A program made the translations under genes and the position numbers. This document shows, piece by piece, positions 38,933 to 48,721 of a stretch of 64,000 nucleotides of DNA. Each line of letters opens with the position of its first letter. Position 1 is the stretch's first letter. The notes under the pieces were generated by a model. That model made no database searches. It was not told the DNA's origin and worked only from the letters and a program-made list of their open reading frames with translations. Where the stretch lies: assembly GCA_902729315.2 (NCBI GenBank), contig LR746267.1:3604386-3668385 (forward strand). The letters are read 5' to 3'. Origin of the DNA: Spirodela intermedia. Lineage: Eukaryota > Streptophyta > Magnoliopsida > Alismatales > Araceae.

Positions 38933-38952
38933 GAGGAGGAGGGAGAGAGAGA
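38892..38952. repeat. (GA)n microsatellite in kinesin leader region
   Basis: GA run with GGAGGAGGAGG interruptions, about 290-350 bases upstream of the kinesin start; pyrimidine-rich on the transcribed strand. Confidence 0.9.
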
Positions 38953-39689
38953 TTTGAAAATTTTTGAATCGGGGGAGCCGGCCAGCGACAGGCGGCACGA
39001 GAGGAACATCGTTTTCGCGGTTAATTCCCAAACTACCCTCTCCGTGTCAAATAACTACTAAAATAGGATGAAGTGAAATCTCTTTATTCAAAAAACTAAT
39101 TATAAATTAATCAAAAATAATAATGTGAAGTAAATTTCAATAAATGTATATATATAATAATAATAAATCAGTCGGTGGAATGAAATCTTGGAAGTCTAAG
39201 AAGAAAATGAACTCAATTTTGGAAGAAAAAAAAAGTTAAATAAATTTTATATGATTATCATAATTTTTTATTTTATTTTTACTGGGCTTTTCATAAACAA
39301 CTCAAAATAATTCATGTTCTTGCCTTCCTAAGCTACCATCAAACTAAGCCCACAAGTTTAAGCTAGTAACTTGAGACTAATAAATTATAAAAACTTTGTT
39401 TATAACCCATTAGGCCCAAAATCTTAGGGCATCCTCATACACAGTCAGTGAGCCCCATAAAAGAGATCATTGAGTCCACTAAGTCAATTGATAAAAGATT
39501 CACCCAAATTAAGATGACGAAAAGTCAACAAAATTGTGAAGAGAAATTGGATGAAAAATACCTATGAATCCTCCCCTCCCCCTCATCCATATATGTCAGC
39601 ACAATCATTGAGGATTCCTAGAAAAGAGATCACTGAGTGTAACAGTGAAGTGACAAAAGAGGACTTTTTGCTCAAATTAAGACCATGGA

Positions 39690-40725
39690 AAGTCAACAAA
39701 ATTTTGAAGAGAAATTGGATTAATGACACTCATAAATCCTCCTCTCTCCCTCATCCATCCTTGACTTGATCCAATTAAGAGTCAAAGCTCTTGACCATGC
39801 ACATCAACAACAAACCACCTTCTGCTCCAGCCTCTTCAAGCAAAGTCATCACCATCTTCCTCTAAACTGAAATCACTATACCTTTCAAAGTCAACATTAT
39901 TAACCTTTTTTCCTAAAGTTTTGCTGATTATTATTCATTCATTAATTCAATAGAATAGTTATTGTGTGCAAATGATTAAATGGATAGTGGAGCTACCTCA
40001 ACTAGCATAATAATGTTATCTCACTTGAATATGCATATGTCTTCACTATTGAATTTATTATCCTATTAATTATTAACTTAGGTTGAGATTAGAAAATTAA
40101 ATTGATACCTAATTTAATGCGTAAAATATTTATTAATAAATTCAACCGCCTCCATTATTAATCTAATCATGTATGCAAGAGTGGATCTTCCTAAATTATT
40201 AGTAGTTCATTTTTCACTTTGACATGGAAAATCAACAAAATTATGAATAGGAATTAGGCGGATGACACACATGAATCCTCATGCCTCCCTCATCCATCCT
40301 CAACTTAGATCCAACTAAGAGTCAAAGCTCTTGACCATGAACATCAATAGTTAGTTAGCTTTTGCCCATGCCTCCTTGACCAAAGTCCTCGCCTTCTAAA
40401 GTCAACATTATTGAGTTTTTCTTTCGAAGTTTAGTTGGTTGTTACTCATTTATTAATGCAATAGAACACTTACTCTATGTAATGATCACTATGAGTCTAA
40501 AGTCTATTATGGTCCAATAGTCTCAAAGGGTTGACTCACTATTAAATTTATTAGCCTATTAATTATTAACTTAACTTAGCTAGAGATTAGTAAATTAAAT
40601 TGATAGTTAATTTAATGAGTAATTTATTTAATATTAGATTCAACCCCCTCCATTATTAATCTAACCATGTAAGCAAGAAATGATTTTACTAAATTAATAA
40701 TCCATTTTTTCACTTCGATTTGTAC
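39690..40725. repeat. Diverged tandem duplication, unit ~500-540 bp
   Basis: Two direct copies. Shared words include GTCAAAGCTCTTGACCATG at 39781 and 40321, then AATAGAA, CCTATTAATTATTAACTTA and CCTCCATTATTAATCTAA (offset about 498 there, so copy 2 lost ~40 bases). The head of the unit (AAGAGAAATTGGAT, then CTCATCCAT) also occurs at 39539, suggesting a partial third copy. Confidence 0.85.
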
Positions 40726-41146
40726 ATTAAGTTTTTTTATTAATTACAATAAATTTTGACGCCACCGAGCCCCCCCTGTTTTTATTTTTTTTATTTTTTA
40801 CTGAGGTTAGATTTTATAGATCACCATATAATTCACATTCCAAAATATTTTTCGCAATAAAAAAAAAAGAAAATAACGAGCAGTTTTCCTTATCTTCGCG
40901 GGGAACGGGCAGGGGAAGTCCAGCTCGGCGAGAACCCCATCCACGCGTCGAGTTCTCATTGGGCAGAGTCTCCCCGAGGGTGGCTAGCCGTAGGCCGAGA
41001 CACGTGGCGGGCCAGAAGTGGCTGGCCCCTTATCCTCAGAGATCGGGCAGATAACGCGGCCCTGACCGCTGCGCGCGTGTCCCTCCGTGAACACAAATTC
41101 CCGGATAAATCCTGCCCGAGGTTGTCCTCTGCAAAAGAGGAGTTTC

Positions 41147-41182
<36 letters not shown>

Positions 41183-41227
41183 AAGAAGGCAACCGGCGGG
41201 AGATTTGCAGAGCAGCGGAGGGCGGCG

Positions 41228-42442
41228 ATGGCGCAGGCGGTGGCATCGATGGCCGGCTTACGCGGCTCCTCGCAGGGAGTGCTCGAAGGGAGCCTCCAGA
41301 TAGGAGGACCCGCCAGGCTCGGCGGCGGCCGGGTGGCGGCGCCGCGGCAGGTTTTGCCGGTGGTGAGGGCGTCGGCGGAGGCGGAGACGAGCGCGGCGGC
41401 GGCGCAGACCGGCCGGCGGGCGGCGATGGGGCTGGTGGCGGCGGGACTCGCTGGGGGATCCTTCGTGAAGGCCGTGCTGGCGGAAGCTAGGGCGATCAAG
41501 ATCGGTCCTCCTCCACCGCCCTCCGGCGGACTGCGTGAGTCTCCCTCCCTTCCTAGCTTCGTCAAACTCTCTCGAGATTTTCCACAGAGTTCATTCAATC
41601 AATCCGACGAATCATTCTCCGGTTTTCCTCGGCTGAGTTCGGCTCGGCGGAGATTCCGGAGTCTCAGGGGATGATGATTAATGCCGACGGCCGAGTTCCT
41701 GGAGGTTGATCATCGGCAATCATCTGGATCTGAACTTCTCCATTCAGGAATCATCGATTTCATCGATCTGGATAACTCATCTGAATATCTCTGAAGAAGA
41801 TCTGTTTGAATTCGTTTTCTTGGGACGATCTCTCTTGAAAAAAGCGACGATTCATCTGCGCGATTTGAACTGACCTCGTCGGCTCTCCATCCTCCTCCTC
41901 TTCTGCTTCTTATTCTGCTAACAGCCGGAACTAAGAACTCCGACGAGGCCAGAGATTTCGAGCTGCCGCTGAAGAACCGCTTCTACCTCCAGCCGCTTCC
42001 CCCCGCGGAAGCGGCTCTGAGAGCCAAGGAGTCCGCCAAGGAGATTCTCAACGTGAAGGTGCTCATCGATAAGAAGGCCTGGCCGTACGTCCAGAACGAC
42101 CTCCGCCTCAGGGCCGGCTACCTCCGCTACGATCTGAACACCGTCATCGCCGCCAAGTCCAAGGAGGAGAAGAAGGCCCTCTCCGCGCTCACCGACGCCC
42201 TCTTCTCCAAGATCGATGACGTAAGTACAAGTCCATCTCCCTCCAGTTCAGGATCGAATACCGCAAGTGCCTCGCCATGACACATTTCCTCTCTCGATCT
42301 CTCCTTCTCTTCCTCTTCCTGTTCTTCCTGGATCTGCCAACAGCTGGATCATGCCGCCAAGGTCAAGAGCTCCCAGCAGGCGGAGAAGTACTACGCGGAG
42401 ACCAAGTCCGCCCTCGACGACGTCCTCTCCAAGCTAGGGTAG
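41228..42442 (+). CDS. PSBQ: Photosystem II oxygen-evolving enhancer protein 3 (PsbQ)
   Basis: Three exons, 41228..41534, 41925..42220, 42344..42442 (introns phase 1 and phase 0); 233 aa. PsbQ is the ~16 kDa extrinsic lumenal protein that stabilises the photosystem II manganese-calcium-chloride site. The bipartite transit peptide includes a twin Arg (63-64, [17 protein letters not shown]) and an Ala-x-Ala cleavage context, with a mature start near [19 protein letters not shown] as in spinach. The four-helix core has [49 protein letters not shown] and, in the last exon, [20 protein letters not shown]. The frame is open upstream to 41087, but 41228 is its first ATG. The 390-base intron 1 has no repeat. 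Confidence 0.97.
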
Positions 42443-42984
42443 AAGACCGGCAGGAACGATTCTCTCTCTCTCTCTCTCCATCTCTCTCCCTCCGTGTATC
42501 TACTGCCTCCTTTTTCTCTCCTCCCCCGCCCTCACTCCCTCCCTCTCTCTCTTCTGTAGCCGCCACTGAGAGCTTGCAGAATTCGTTCCTGCTCTCTGCC
42601 CGACGCCTGTTCGACGAAATGCCTCTTCGAGATCTCCTCGCTCTATCCTCTCTCTCTCTCTATCGGCGAGGCCGGAAATTTTTAGGGCCGGCCCGAAAGG
42701 CACAGGTGGGCGGGCTCGGCCTGGGGACGGAAATCGGGCCGGGCCTCTTCCATCTGAGTCCGTCGACATAAGAATAAAAGCACGTGTCGATAGTGAAATA
42801 TTTGAACGTGCACTGGGAGTGGGACATTTTCGTAAAATGAGGTAATTATCGAGGGGGCTATTTCTCTAATTACCGTCCAGATTCCGGTCAAAAAGTTTAT
42901 TTTGGAAACTATTCCCCCCCCCCCCCCCCCCTTGATTAGAAACCTAGATCCCTCCAGATTCGCCTCTTTCTCTCCCGATTCTCG

Positions 42985-43247
42985 TAGATCCGCAGGGGCC
43001 AACCTGGCGGAGGGAGACAAGTAGTAGCCCTTCTTCCCCGTCAAGCTCTCTCTCTCTCTCTCTCTCTCCGGCTGAGGTTGACCCGCAGGCGCCCGTCGGG
43101 GTGGAGTATGATGGGTAGTAGCCCACCTCCTCCGTTAAGTTCAACCTCTCTCTCTCTCTCTCTCTCCCTCTCTGACCATGGTTGACCCGCAGGCGCCAGT
43201 CGGGGTGGAGGATGATGGGTCTAGCCCACCACCCCCGTTAAGTTCAA

Positions 43248-43289
<42 letters not shown>

Positions 43290-43385
43290 CTGTGTCTCGG
43301 ACGATGGTTGACCCGCAGGCGGCCGTTGTGGCGGGGGGTAGCAGCCCACGTCCCCCCGTCTGGCTCCGTTTCAGTCTTCCTCTCC

Positions 43386-43421
<36 letters not shown>
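42985..43421. repeat. CT-linked minisatellite, four units of ~104-126 bp
   Basis: Each unit pairs a ~75-base GC-rich block (GGTTGACCCGCAGGCGCC, then GGGTAGTAGCCCACC, then CCCCGTTAAGTTCAA) with a (CT)n run of 20-40 bases. GACCCGCAGG landmarks are at 43080, 43184 and 43310; a more diverged first unit starts near 42985 (GATCCGCAGGGGCCAACC). A further copy lies in inverse orientation at 57.2 kb. Confidence 0.9.
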
Positions 43422-43427
<6 letters not shown>

Positions 43428-43984
43428 CTATAGGTTTTTCTCTGTCTGTCTCTGTCTGTGAAGGGGTTGGAAGAGGGGGAGGGGAATGTCAGCGGAGCCA
43501 CAGCTGGGGGTGGGGCGAACCCGCCGGAGCTCCTCCTCCTCCTCCCCCCATCCCTTCCGAGCAGTAATTTCGGAGGCCATGGGAGCTCAACCCCTCTGAG
43601 AAACCTCATCCCCCCATATTTAGCCCCCTGCCAACAGCCCGTACTGCTGCCGTCTTCTCTCTCTCTCTGTGTCTCTCTCTGAAAATAGAAGGCTGGTGCT
43701 CCGGCCCCCGTCTTCCGGATACTACCGTCCTGCTCAACTCTGCCCTAAAGAAAGAAGTGATCGTTTATCTGATTCATCCCCTTCCCAGTTTCCTCTCTCC
43801 GCCCTTCTCCCTCCCTCCCTCCTCCGTACGGCTCCTGCTCTCTCTTTCTCTCTCTCTTCCTTCCCCTTCCCCTTATATGCTTCGCGCCTCCTCAGTGTTC
43901 TTCCCTCGCCCCCCGCCTCCGCCATCACCGCCGCCTGCTCTTCTGCCGGCAGACCTGAGCCCATCTCCTCTCCTCCTCGACGAT

Positions 43985-44217
43985 GTAAGCCCTCTCTCTC
44001 TCTCTCTCTCTCTCTCGCGTACGCGCTATGTATCCCAACTCTCCTGTTCTCTCTGTCTTCAGCCTCATATCTGGTGCATTCCCTTACATCCCATAGAGAT
44101 AGAGAAAGAGAGGGGGGGAGAGGGCGATTGTGTTCATTATAGAATTCGGAACAAGAGAGATTGATTGTGTTCGTTCTTAGAGCTCATAAGGAGAGATAGA
44201 TAGATAGCTAGAGATAG

Positions 44218-44258
<41 letters not shown>

Positions 44259-44564
44259 TCATGTTCATTATAGGAGTTTAGGACCAGAAAGAGAGAGGAA
44301 GAGATATAGAGAGACAAATTGATCGTTTCGTCCTTTGATTCCGAAACAAAGAGAGTGAGAGAGAGAGAGAGAGAGAGAGATCTTGTTCATTCTTTAAATT
44401 CCGAACAAGACAGAGAAGGGTGTAGAGAGGGAGTAAGAGATAGGTCGATCATGTTCATTATTAGAACTCGAAAGAAAGAGACGATGAGAAAGAGAGGGGG
44501 AGGGTAGGAGGAGAGACATAGGGAGATCGATCATGTTCATTCTGAGTTCAGAATCAGAGAGAGA

Positions 44565-44599
<35 letters not shown>

Positions 44600-44674
44600 C
44601 GTAAATCATGCATGAGAAAATAAGAATCATTGACAATTATTTCCGCCTTTTTTAATATCGTCGGGTCGTAACAG
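43985..44674 (+). other. Putative 5' UTR intron of the RAV gene with internal minisatellite
   Basis: A GTAAGC donor at 43985 and a GTAACAG acceptor ending at 44674, seven bases before the RAV ATG, would define a 690-base leader intron. It contains (CT)n just after the donor. About seven degenerate units follow, built on TGTTCATT...GAAC...(GA)n (landmarks 44131, 44168, 44262, ~44324, 44384, 44452, 44534). The intron is inferred; the repeat is directly visible. Confidence 0.5.
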
Positions 44675-44681
44675 GGATCAC

Positions 44682-45698
44682 ATGGCGGTGGACGACGACG
44701 AGACCGAGATAACGACGGTCCCTTCCCTCATGGGGAGCTCCTCCTTCCCCCACCCTCCGCCGCCGGAGCCCTCCTCCTCCGCCGCCGTCCCCGGCGGCGC
44801 CGTCTACTCCGGTGGCAGATTCAAGGGCGTCGTCCTCCAGCAGAACGGCAACTGGGGCGCCCAAATCTACACCAACCAGCAGCGGATATGGCTGGGGACC
44901 TTCAAGTCCGAGAGCTCCGCCGCCGTGGCCTACGACCGCGCCGCAACCAAGCTCCGCTCCGGCGACCCACACCGGAACTTCCCCTTCTCCCTCTCCCCCC
45001 TCGAGCCCACCTTCCAGGGGCTCCACTCCACGGAAGCCCTCCTCGCCATGATCAGAGACGGCTCCTACGAGCCTAAGCTCGCCCAGTTCCTCCGCTCCAC
45101 CGGCGGCGCCGCCGACCCCTCGGGGGGAGCCCACTGCGGCGGCGGGCTCGCCTTCCAGGAGCTCTTCCGGAAGGAGCTCACCCCCAGCGACGTCGGCAAG
45201 CTCAACCGGCTGGTCATCCCCAAGAAGCACGCCGTCAAGTTCTTCCCCGGGTTACAGACCTCCGCCGCGGGTGACGGCGGCGCCGCCGCCGAGGGCGTGA
45301 TGGTGGCGTTCAGGGACCTGCAGGAGCGGCAGTGGGAGTTCCGGTACTGCTACTGGAGGAGTAGCCAGAGCTTCGTCTTCACCAAGGGATGGAACAGGTT
45401 CGTTAAGACGAAAGGGCTCCGCCCCAAGGACGTCGTTATATTTTACCGCGGGGACGATACGGGCGGCCGGAGGGAGCCCTTCTTGCTCATTGACGTCGCC
45501 CTCCCACGCGGCGGCGCCGCCGAGGAGCCGCCGGAGACGGCGTCGGCCCGCGGCGGCGGCGGAGGACAGGCACTACTCACGAGCGGCTCCGGCGAGGTCG
45601 GCTGGGCGAGGAGAGGAGGGGAGGTGGTTGCGGCGGCGGCGGAGATGCAGCCCAAGAGGGCCTTCCGCCTTTTCGGGGTCCAGATCAGCGAGAGATGA
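44682..45698 (+). CDS. RAV-family transcription factor (AP2 + B3)
   Basis: Intronless frame of 338 aa, as usual for RAV genes. The AP2 domain spans about residues 45-101 (GRFKGVVLQQNGNWGAQIY, WLGTF, AYDRAATKLRSGD, NFPF). The B3 domain spans about 155-273 (FRKELTPSDVGKLNRLVIPK, then WEFRYCYWRSSQSFVFTKGW, then GLRPKDVVIFYRGD). The C-terminus carries the RLFGV repression motif (about 331-335), found in RAV/TEM-type B3 repressors. RAV proteins bind bipartite CAACA/CACCTG sites and repress growth and flowering genes; TEMPRANILLO members repress FT. The B3 core is well conserved, and the extra Gly/Ala linkers in this copy are low complexity. ATG at 44682 is the first in frame, immediately after a likely leader intron. 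Confidence 0.95.
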   Translation: MAVDDDETEITTVPSLMGSSSFPHPPPPEPSSSAAVPGGAVYSGGRFKGVVLQQNGNWGAQIYTNQQRIWLGTFKSESSAAVAYDRAATKLRSGDPHRNFPFSLSPLEPTFQGLHSTEALLAMIRDGSYEPKLAQFLRSTGGAADPSGGAHCGGGLAFQELFRKELTPSDVGKLNRLVIPKKHAVKFFPGLQTSAAGDGGAAAEGVMVAFRDLQERQWEFRYCYWRSSQSFVFTKGWNRFVKTKGLRPKDVVIFYRGDDTGGRREPFLLIDVALPRGGAAEEPPETASARGGGGGQALLTSGSGEVGWARRGGEVVAAAAEMQPKRAFRLFGVQISER

Positions 45699-46351
45699 CT
45701 CTCTCTCCTCGTTCGTCACGTGACAGGGGGGCACGCGGCAAATAATTTTTGGAGTCAAAGAGTAGGATTTTTTCTGCCGACTTTGCTCTACAAAAGTCAA
45801 CGGTAATTCCCTGATTTTTTCCTCCACCCCCCAACAGAGAACTGGGTTGACCCAACATCTATCCATATCCATCGGGACGCCAATCGACAGCAAAATATAA
45901 ACATCGTTCACAAATCATTCTGACTTTCCTTTTGACTTGCCACTCAAATGTTCCCATTGACTTGTCACATTTGTCACTCAAATATTTCCTGCTAATGATT
46001 TTGACTTTCCCGTTGTCTTGTCTGCCAAATAAGTAAGGAATTAGTCAACGAATCTCCTATCAACAGCGCCCATTGGTGAAACTGGCATCTTTTATATTGA
46101 CAGGTTTTATCCGACTATTTATGTCTATACCAGCCACAGCCCGGAAAAATACTATAACGCTTGAGATAAATAAATAAACATGAATATGAAGAGAAAAAAA
46201 ATATAACTAAAAAAATAATACGCCCTTCTATTTATAAATACATAAGACTGGTTATTGCAGTATAATTACAAATATTCAGAAATAGTATTTATTATTTATT
46301 ACCCATCCTACGATAATGAATTTTTATCAGAATTGAGTCCAAAAAGAGTAA

Positions 46352-46945
46352 CATAATTTTATAATTGGCTGAGACATTTAATCGGATATCTAATCAATCT
46401 AGCAGTCAAGTATCATCTGTGGTTCATACCAACATGCTCATATTAAAAAAAAACATTAAAAAAAAAAGTTGACCAGGAGTAACTTTATAATTGGCTGAGA
46501 CATTCAATCGGACATCTAGCAATCTGGCAGTCAGGTATCTGTCTGTGGTTCATACCAACATTATCACCGTCATCTACTTGATTTCAAGTATTTATGAGGA
46601 AATCAGTTCCTATGAAAAATGATAATACAAAGAAGAACATTAAAAAAAAAGGTTGACCAAAGGTATATTTGCATTCTGCCTAATGTCAACTTATGCTAGA
46701 GCTACTGTCCACAACTTTATAACTGGCTGAGGCATTCAATCGGACATCTAGCAATTTAGCAGTCAAGTATCTGTTTGTGGTTCATACGAACATTCTCACC
46801 AGCATTTACTTGCTTTCAAGCATTTATGAGGAATAAGTTCCTGAGAAACAATAATAATAACGAGAGTAAGAGGAAAAAAAAAGGGTTGACCGAGAGTGTA
46901 TTTGCATTCTGGCTACTGCCAACTTATTGCCTGAGCTGAACCTTC
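46352..46945. repeat. Three-copy tandem repeat, units 126 and ~232 bp
   Basis: Landmark GGCTGAG at 46367, 46493 and 46725, each within ACTTTATAAxTGGCTGAG followed by CATTxAATCGGA and TGTGGTTCATAC. Units end in an A-run followed by GTTGACC. Copy 1 lacks the second half present in copies 2 and 3. Confidence 0.9.
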
Positions 46946-47090
46946 ACCTCATCTTTTTCAGTCTATATTTCCATGTTTCTCAACTGCGATGACATCCTGT
47001 ATTTTTCAGATGTAAACCCTAATATGCACTGTTCATGCATCAGATGAAGCATATAAGACCCTGAGGAGTAAAGTCAACGACTATTGCTTA

Positions 47091-47242
47091 ATTCATATCA
47101 TATTACCATTTCTGAAGCGCCCAAGTTTCTTCATCAGACACACATTACGATTCAATGCAATCGCTCATTCATATCATATTACCATTTCTGAAGCGCCCAA
47201 GATTCTTCATCAGACACACATTACGATTCAATGCATTCACAA
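47091..47242. repeat. Two-copy tandem duplication, 76-bp period
   Basis: ATTCATATCATATTACC at 47091 recurs at 47167, followed in both by TTTCTGAAGCGCCCAAG and CACACATTACGATTCAATG. The copies are nearly identical (one T/A change seen), so the duplication is recent. Confidence 0.95.
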
Positions 47243-47687
47243 ATGAGCGATTGCATTCTGCCCTCATACCCATGGTTTAATACAAAGAAGAAGATCATGT
47301 AAATGGGCGAGCGCATTCTGAAGATCCTTGGGCTGTGAAGTATCTAGCAAACATGTTGAGAGAATCGTTTCAAGTTCTAATTACGCACAAAAATATGAAA
47401 ATGAAATGATTCTGAAGCGTCAAGTCAAAATATGCGATGGAGTAATAAATCGGTCAGTATTGAATTAACCTAGAGAACAGCTCGGAAGTAGAATCAGGAG
47501 CGAAAAAGAAGATAGGAGTTCAGAAATGGTCTGGAGAATCCTACAGATGCCGTGACCGGCCCACAGGAATTCCATCACTCCAAAATTATTCAAAAAAACT
47601 GGATATCTGATCATTCTGAGAGTCTAATACAATCACCTTGCCAGGGCACAGTAAGATTGGAAAGCGGTTCCGCATGCAGTACCTCCC

Positions 47688-47999
47688 TCAGAAGACCACC
47701 CGGAACTGGGGGGCGTCGGCTCCGGAGGCCGGCAGAATCTCCCAGCGGCACGGCTCGAGCTCCTCCGACAGGGGGCAATATCCTGCCAGAGTCACCCGGT
47801 CGCCGGACGCCGCCGCCGATCCGAACTCGAACACCGTCACCTCCGACGGCCGGCGGACCACTTCCTCCGCCCCGTTCATCCCAGTGGCCTCCGCCCCCGC
47901 GCTCCTCGCCGCCGGCGCCTCCGCCTTCGCACCGGCGACCTTGCCTCCGGTCGTTGCCGGCGGCGGCTCCTTCCCTCTCCACCAAGACAGCAGCCCCAT
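47688..47999 (-). CDS. Small conserved plant protein (MGLLSWW...), function unknown
   Basis: Frame of 103 aa from the ATG at 47999. The N-terminus MGLLSWWRGKE and the C-terminal half (SEVTVFEFGSAAASGDRVTL, AGYCPLSEELEPCRWEILPA, ending APQFRVVF) match a short plant protein I have seen annotated only as uncharacterised. The middle (about 12-45) is Ala/Gly-rich. Two Cys (YCPL and PCRW) are conserved in my recollection. No signal peptide or membrane segment is seen. The open frame continues upstream to 48239, but the conserved part starts at 47999. Its 5' leader carries repeated splice-donor-like sites. It is transcribed divergently from the PPR-DYW gene. Confidence 0.8.
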   Translation of the reverse strand: MGLLSWWRGKEPPPATTGGKVAGAKAEAPAARSAGAEATGMNGAEEVVRRPSEVTVFEFGSAAASGDRVTLAGYCPLSEELEPCRWEILPASGADAPQFRVVF

Positions 48000-48721
48000 C
48001 GGTGCAAGTCCGGAGAACCTCGAGGGTTTTAGGGCTTGGTGAAGGAGGGGAGGATCAGAAACCCCATTCAGTGAAGAAGACGAACCAGAGAAAAGGGATG
48101 AGGGCAGAGTCCGGTCACCAGAAGTGTGCTTACCTTTCATGAGATGTCGGCGTCGGACTGAAAGAGAAGAGGGAAGAGTTTGGTCACTCGCGGTATGGTT
48201 ACCTCCTTTTAGAAATGGTGAGGGGAAGGGTCTGGTCACTCGCAGTGTGGTTACCTCACATGAGAAGTCGGCATCGGACCGCCCTCCAGATGGGCCGATC
48301 CGAATAAGCAGTCTTTATTCAATGAACGATTCAAGTATATTCTTTCATCAAATATTTTCCGGGTCCGATCGAGCCATCCCAGACGGAATCGGGCGAGTCC
48401 GCTGGAGAATCGGGAAGACGTAAATGTCCGCACACGACAAATCGTCCTCTCCCTCTCGTGGCGGATCTCTCGAGGAAGTCGCCACCCGGAAATGGAGGAA
48501 TGGAACTCTGCAGCGGCGGCGGCGCCGCCGCCGCCGGTAGGTCATCTCTTGTTGTTCTCTCCCGAACATCCTCTCCTCTTGCCGAGACATCGGTGAAGGT
48601 CATCGCCTTGAATTGGTGAGCAGCTGTCTCTGTGATTTCTTTCCCGACGAGTAATGGCGCCGTGGTGACTTCTTCGATAGAAGTACCTGAGCTTCTAGGA
48701 CTAGTCCTGCGGACATCTATA
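48000..48721. other. Bidirectional spacer, small protein gene and PPR-DYW gene
   Basis: About 0.7 kb between two divergent start codons. The left part holds repeats with splice-donor-like sites (minus strand). The right part is GC-rich with a CGG/CCG run near 48515-48535 and probably holds the PPR leader. No gene. Confidence 0.65.
48109..48290 (-). repeat. Three-unit tandem repeat carrying splice-donor-like sites
   Basis: Units start at 48109, 48178 and 48230 with GTxxGGTCAC and then a TTACCT word. Read on the minus strand each unit contains G-GTAACC or G-GTAAGC in a plausible donor context, followed by GTGACC. The outer units also share GAxGTCGGCxTCGGAC. Confidence 0.75.

Larger units (their letters stand above)
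38599..41227. other. Intergenic region between divergent kinesin and PsbQ genes
   Basis: Kinesin leader and promoter come first; a (GA)n tract at about 38892-38952 reads as CT on the kinesin strand. AT-rich sequence with a duplication of about 540 bp follows (39.7-40.7 kb). Then comes the PsbQ promoter and a GA-rich PsbQ leader (41147-41180). GATAA words at about 41049 and 41103 could be I-box-type light elements. No gene. Confidence 0.6.
42443..44681. other. PsbQ-RAV spacer packed with CT/GA repeats
   Basis: PsbQ 3' UTR with (CT)n, an 18-base poly-C run at about 42915-42932, a CT-linked minisatellite (42.98-43.44 kb) and CT-rich sequence. The probable RAV leader follows, with a putative 5' UTR intron. 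Frames in this stretch are low-complexity artefacts. Confidence 0.7.
45699..47687. other. Intergenic region with tandem repeats
   Basis: The RAV 3' UTR is followed by AT-rich sequence. Two separate tandem duplications are present (46.35-46.94 kb and 47.09-47.24 kb). No gene seen. Confidence 0.65.

Noticed and set aside
41087-41227. In-frame upstream extension of PsbQ
   Set aside because: The frame is open but contains no ATG before 41228 and translates a GA-repeat leader.
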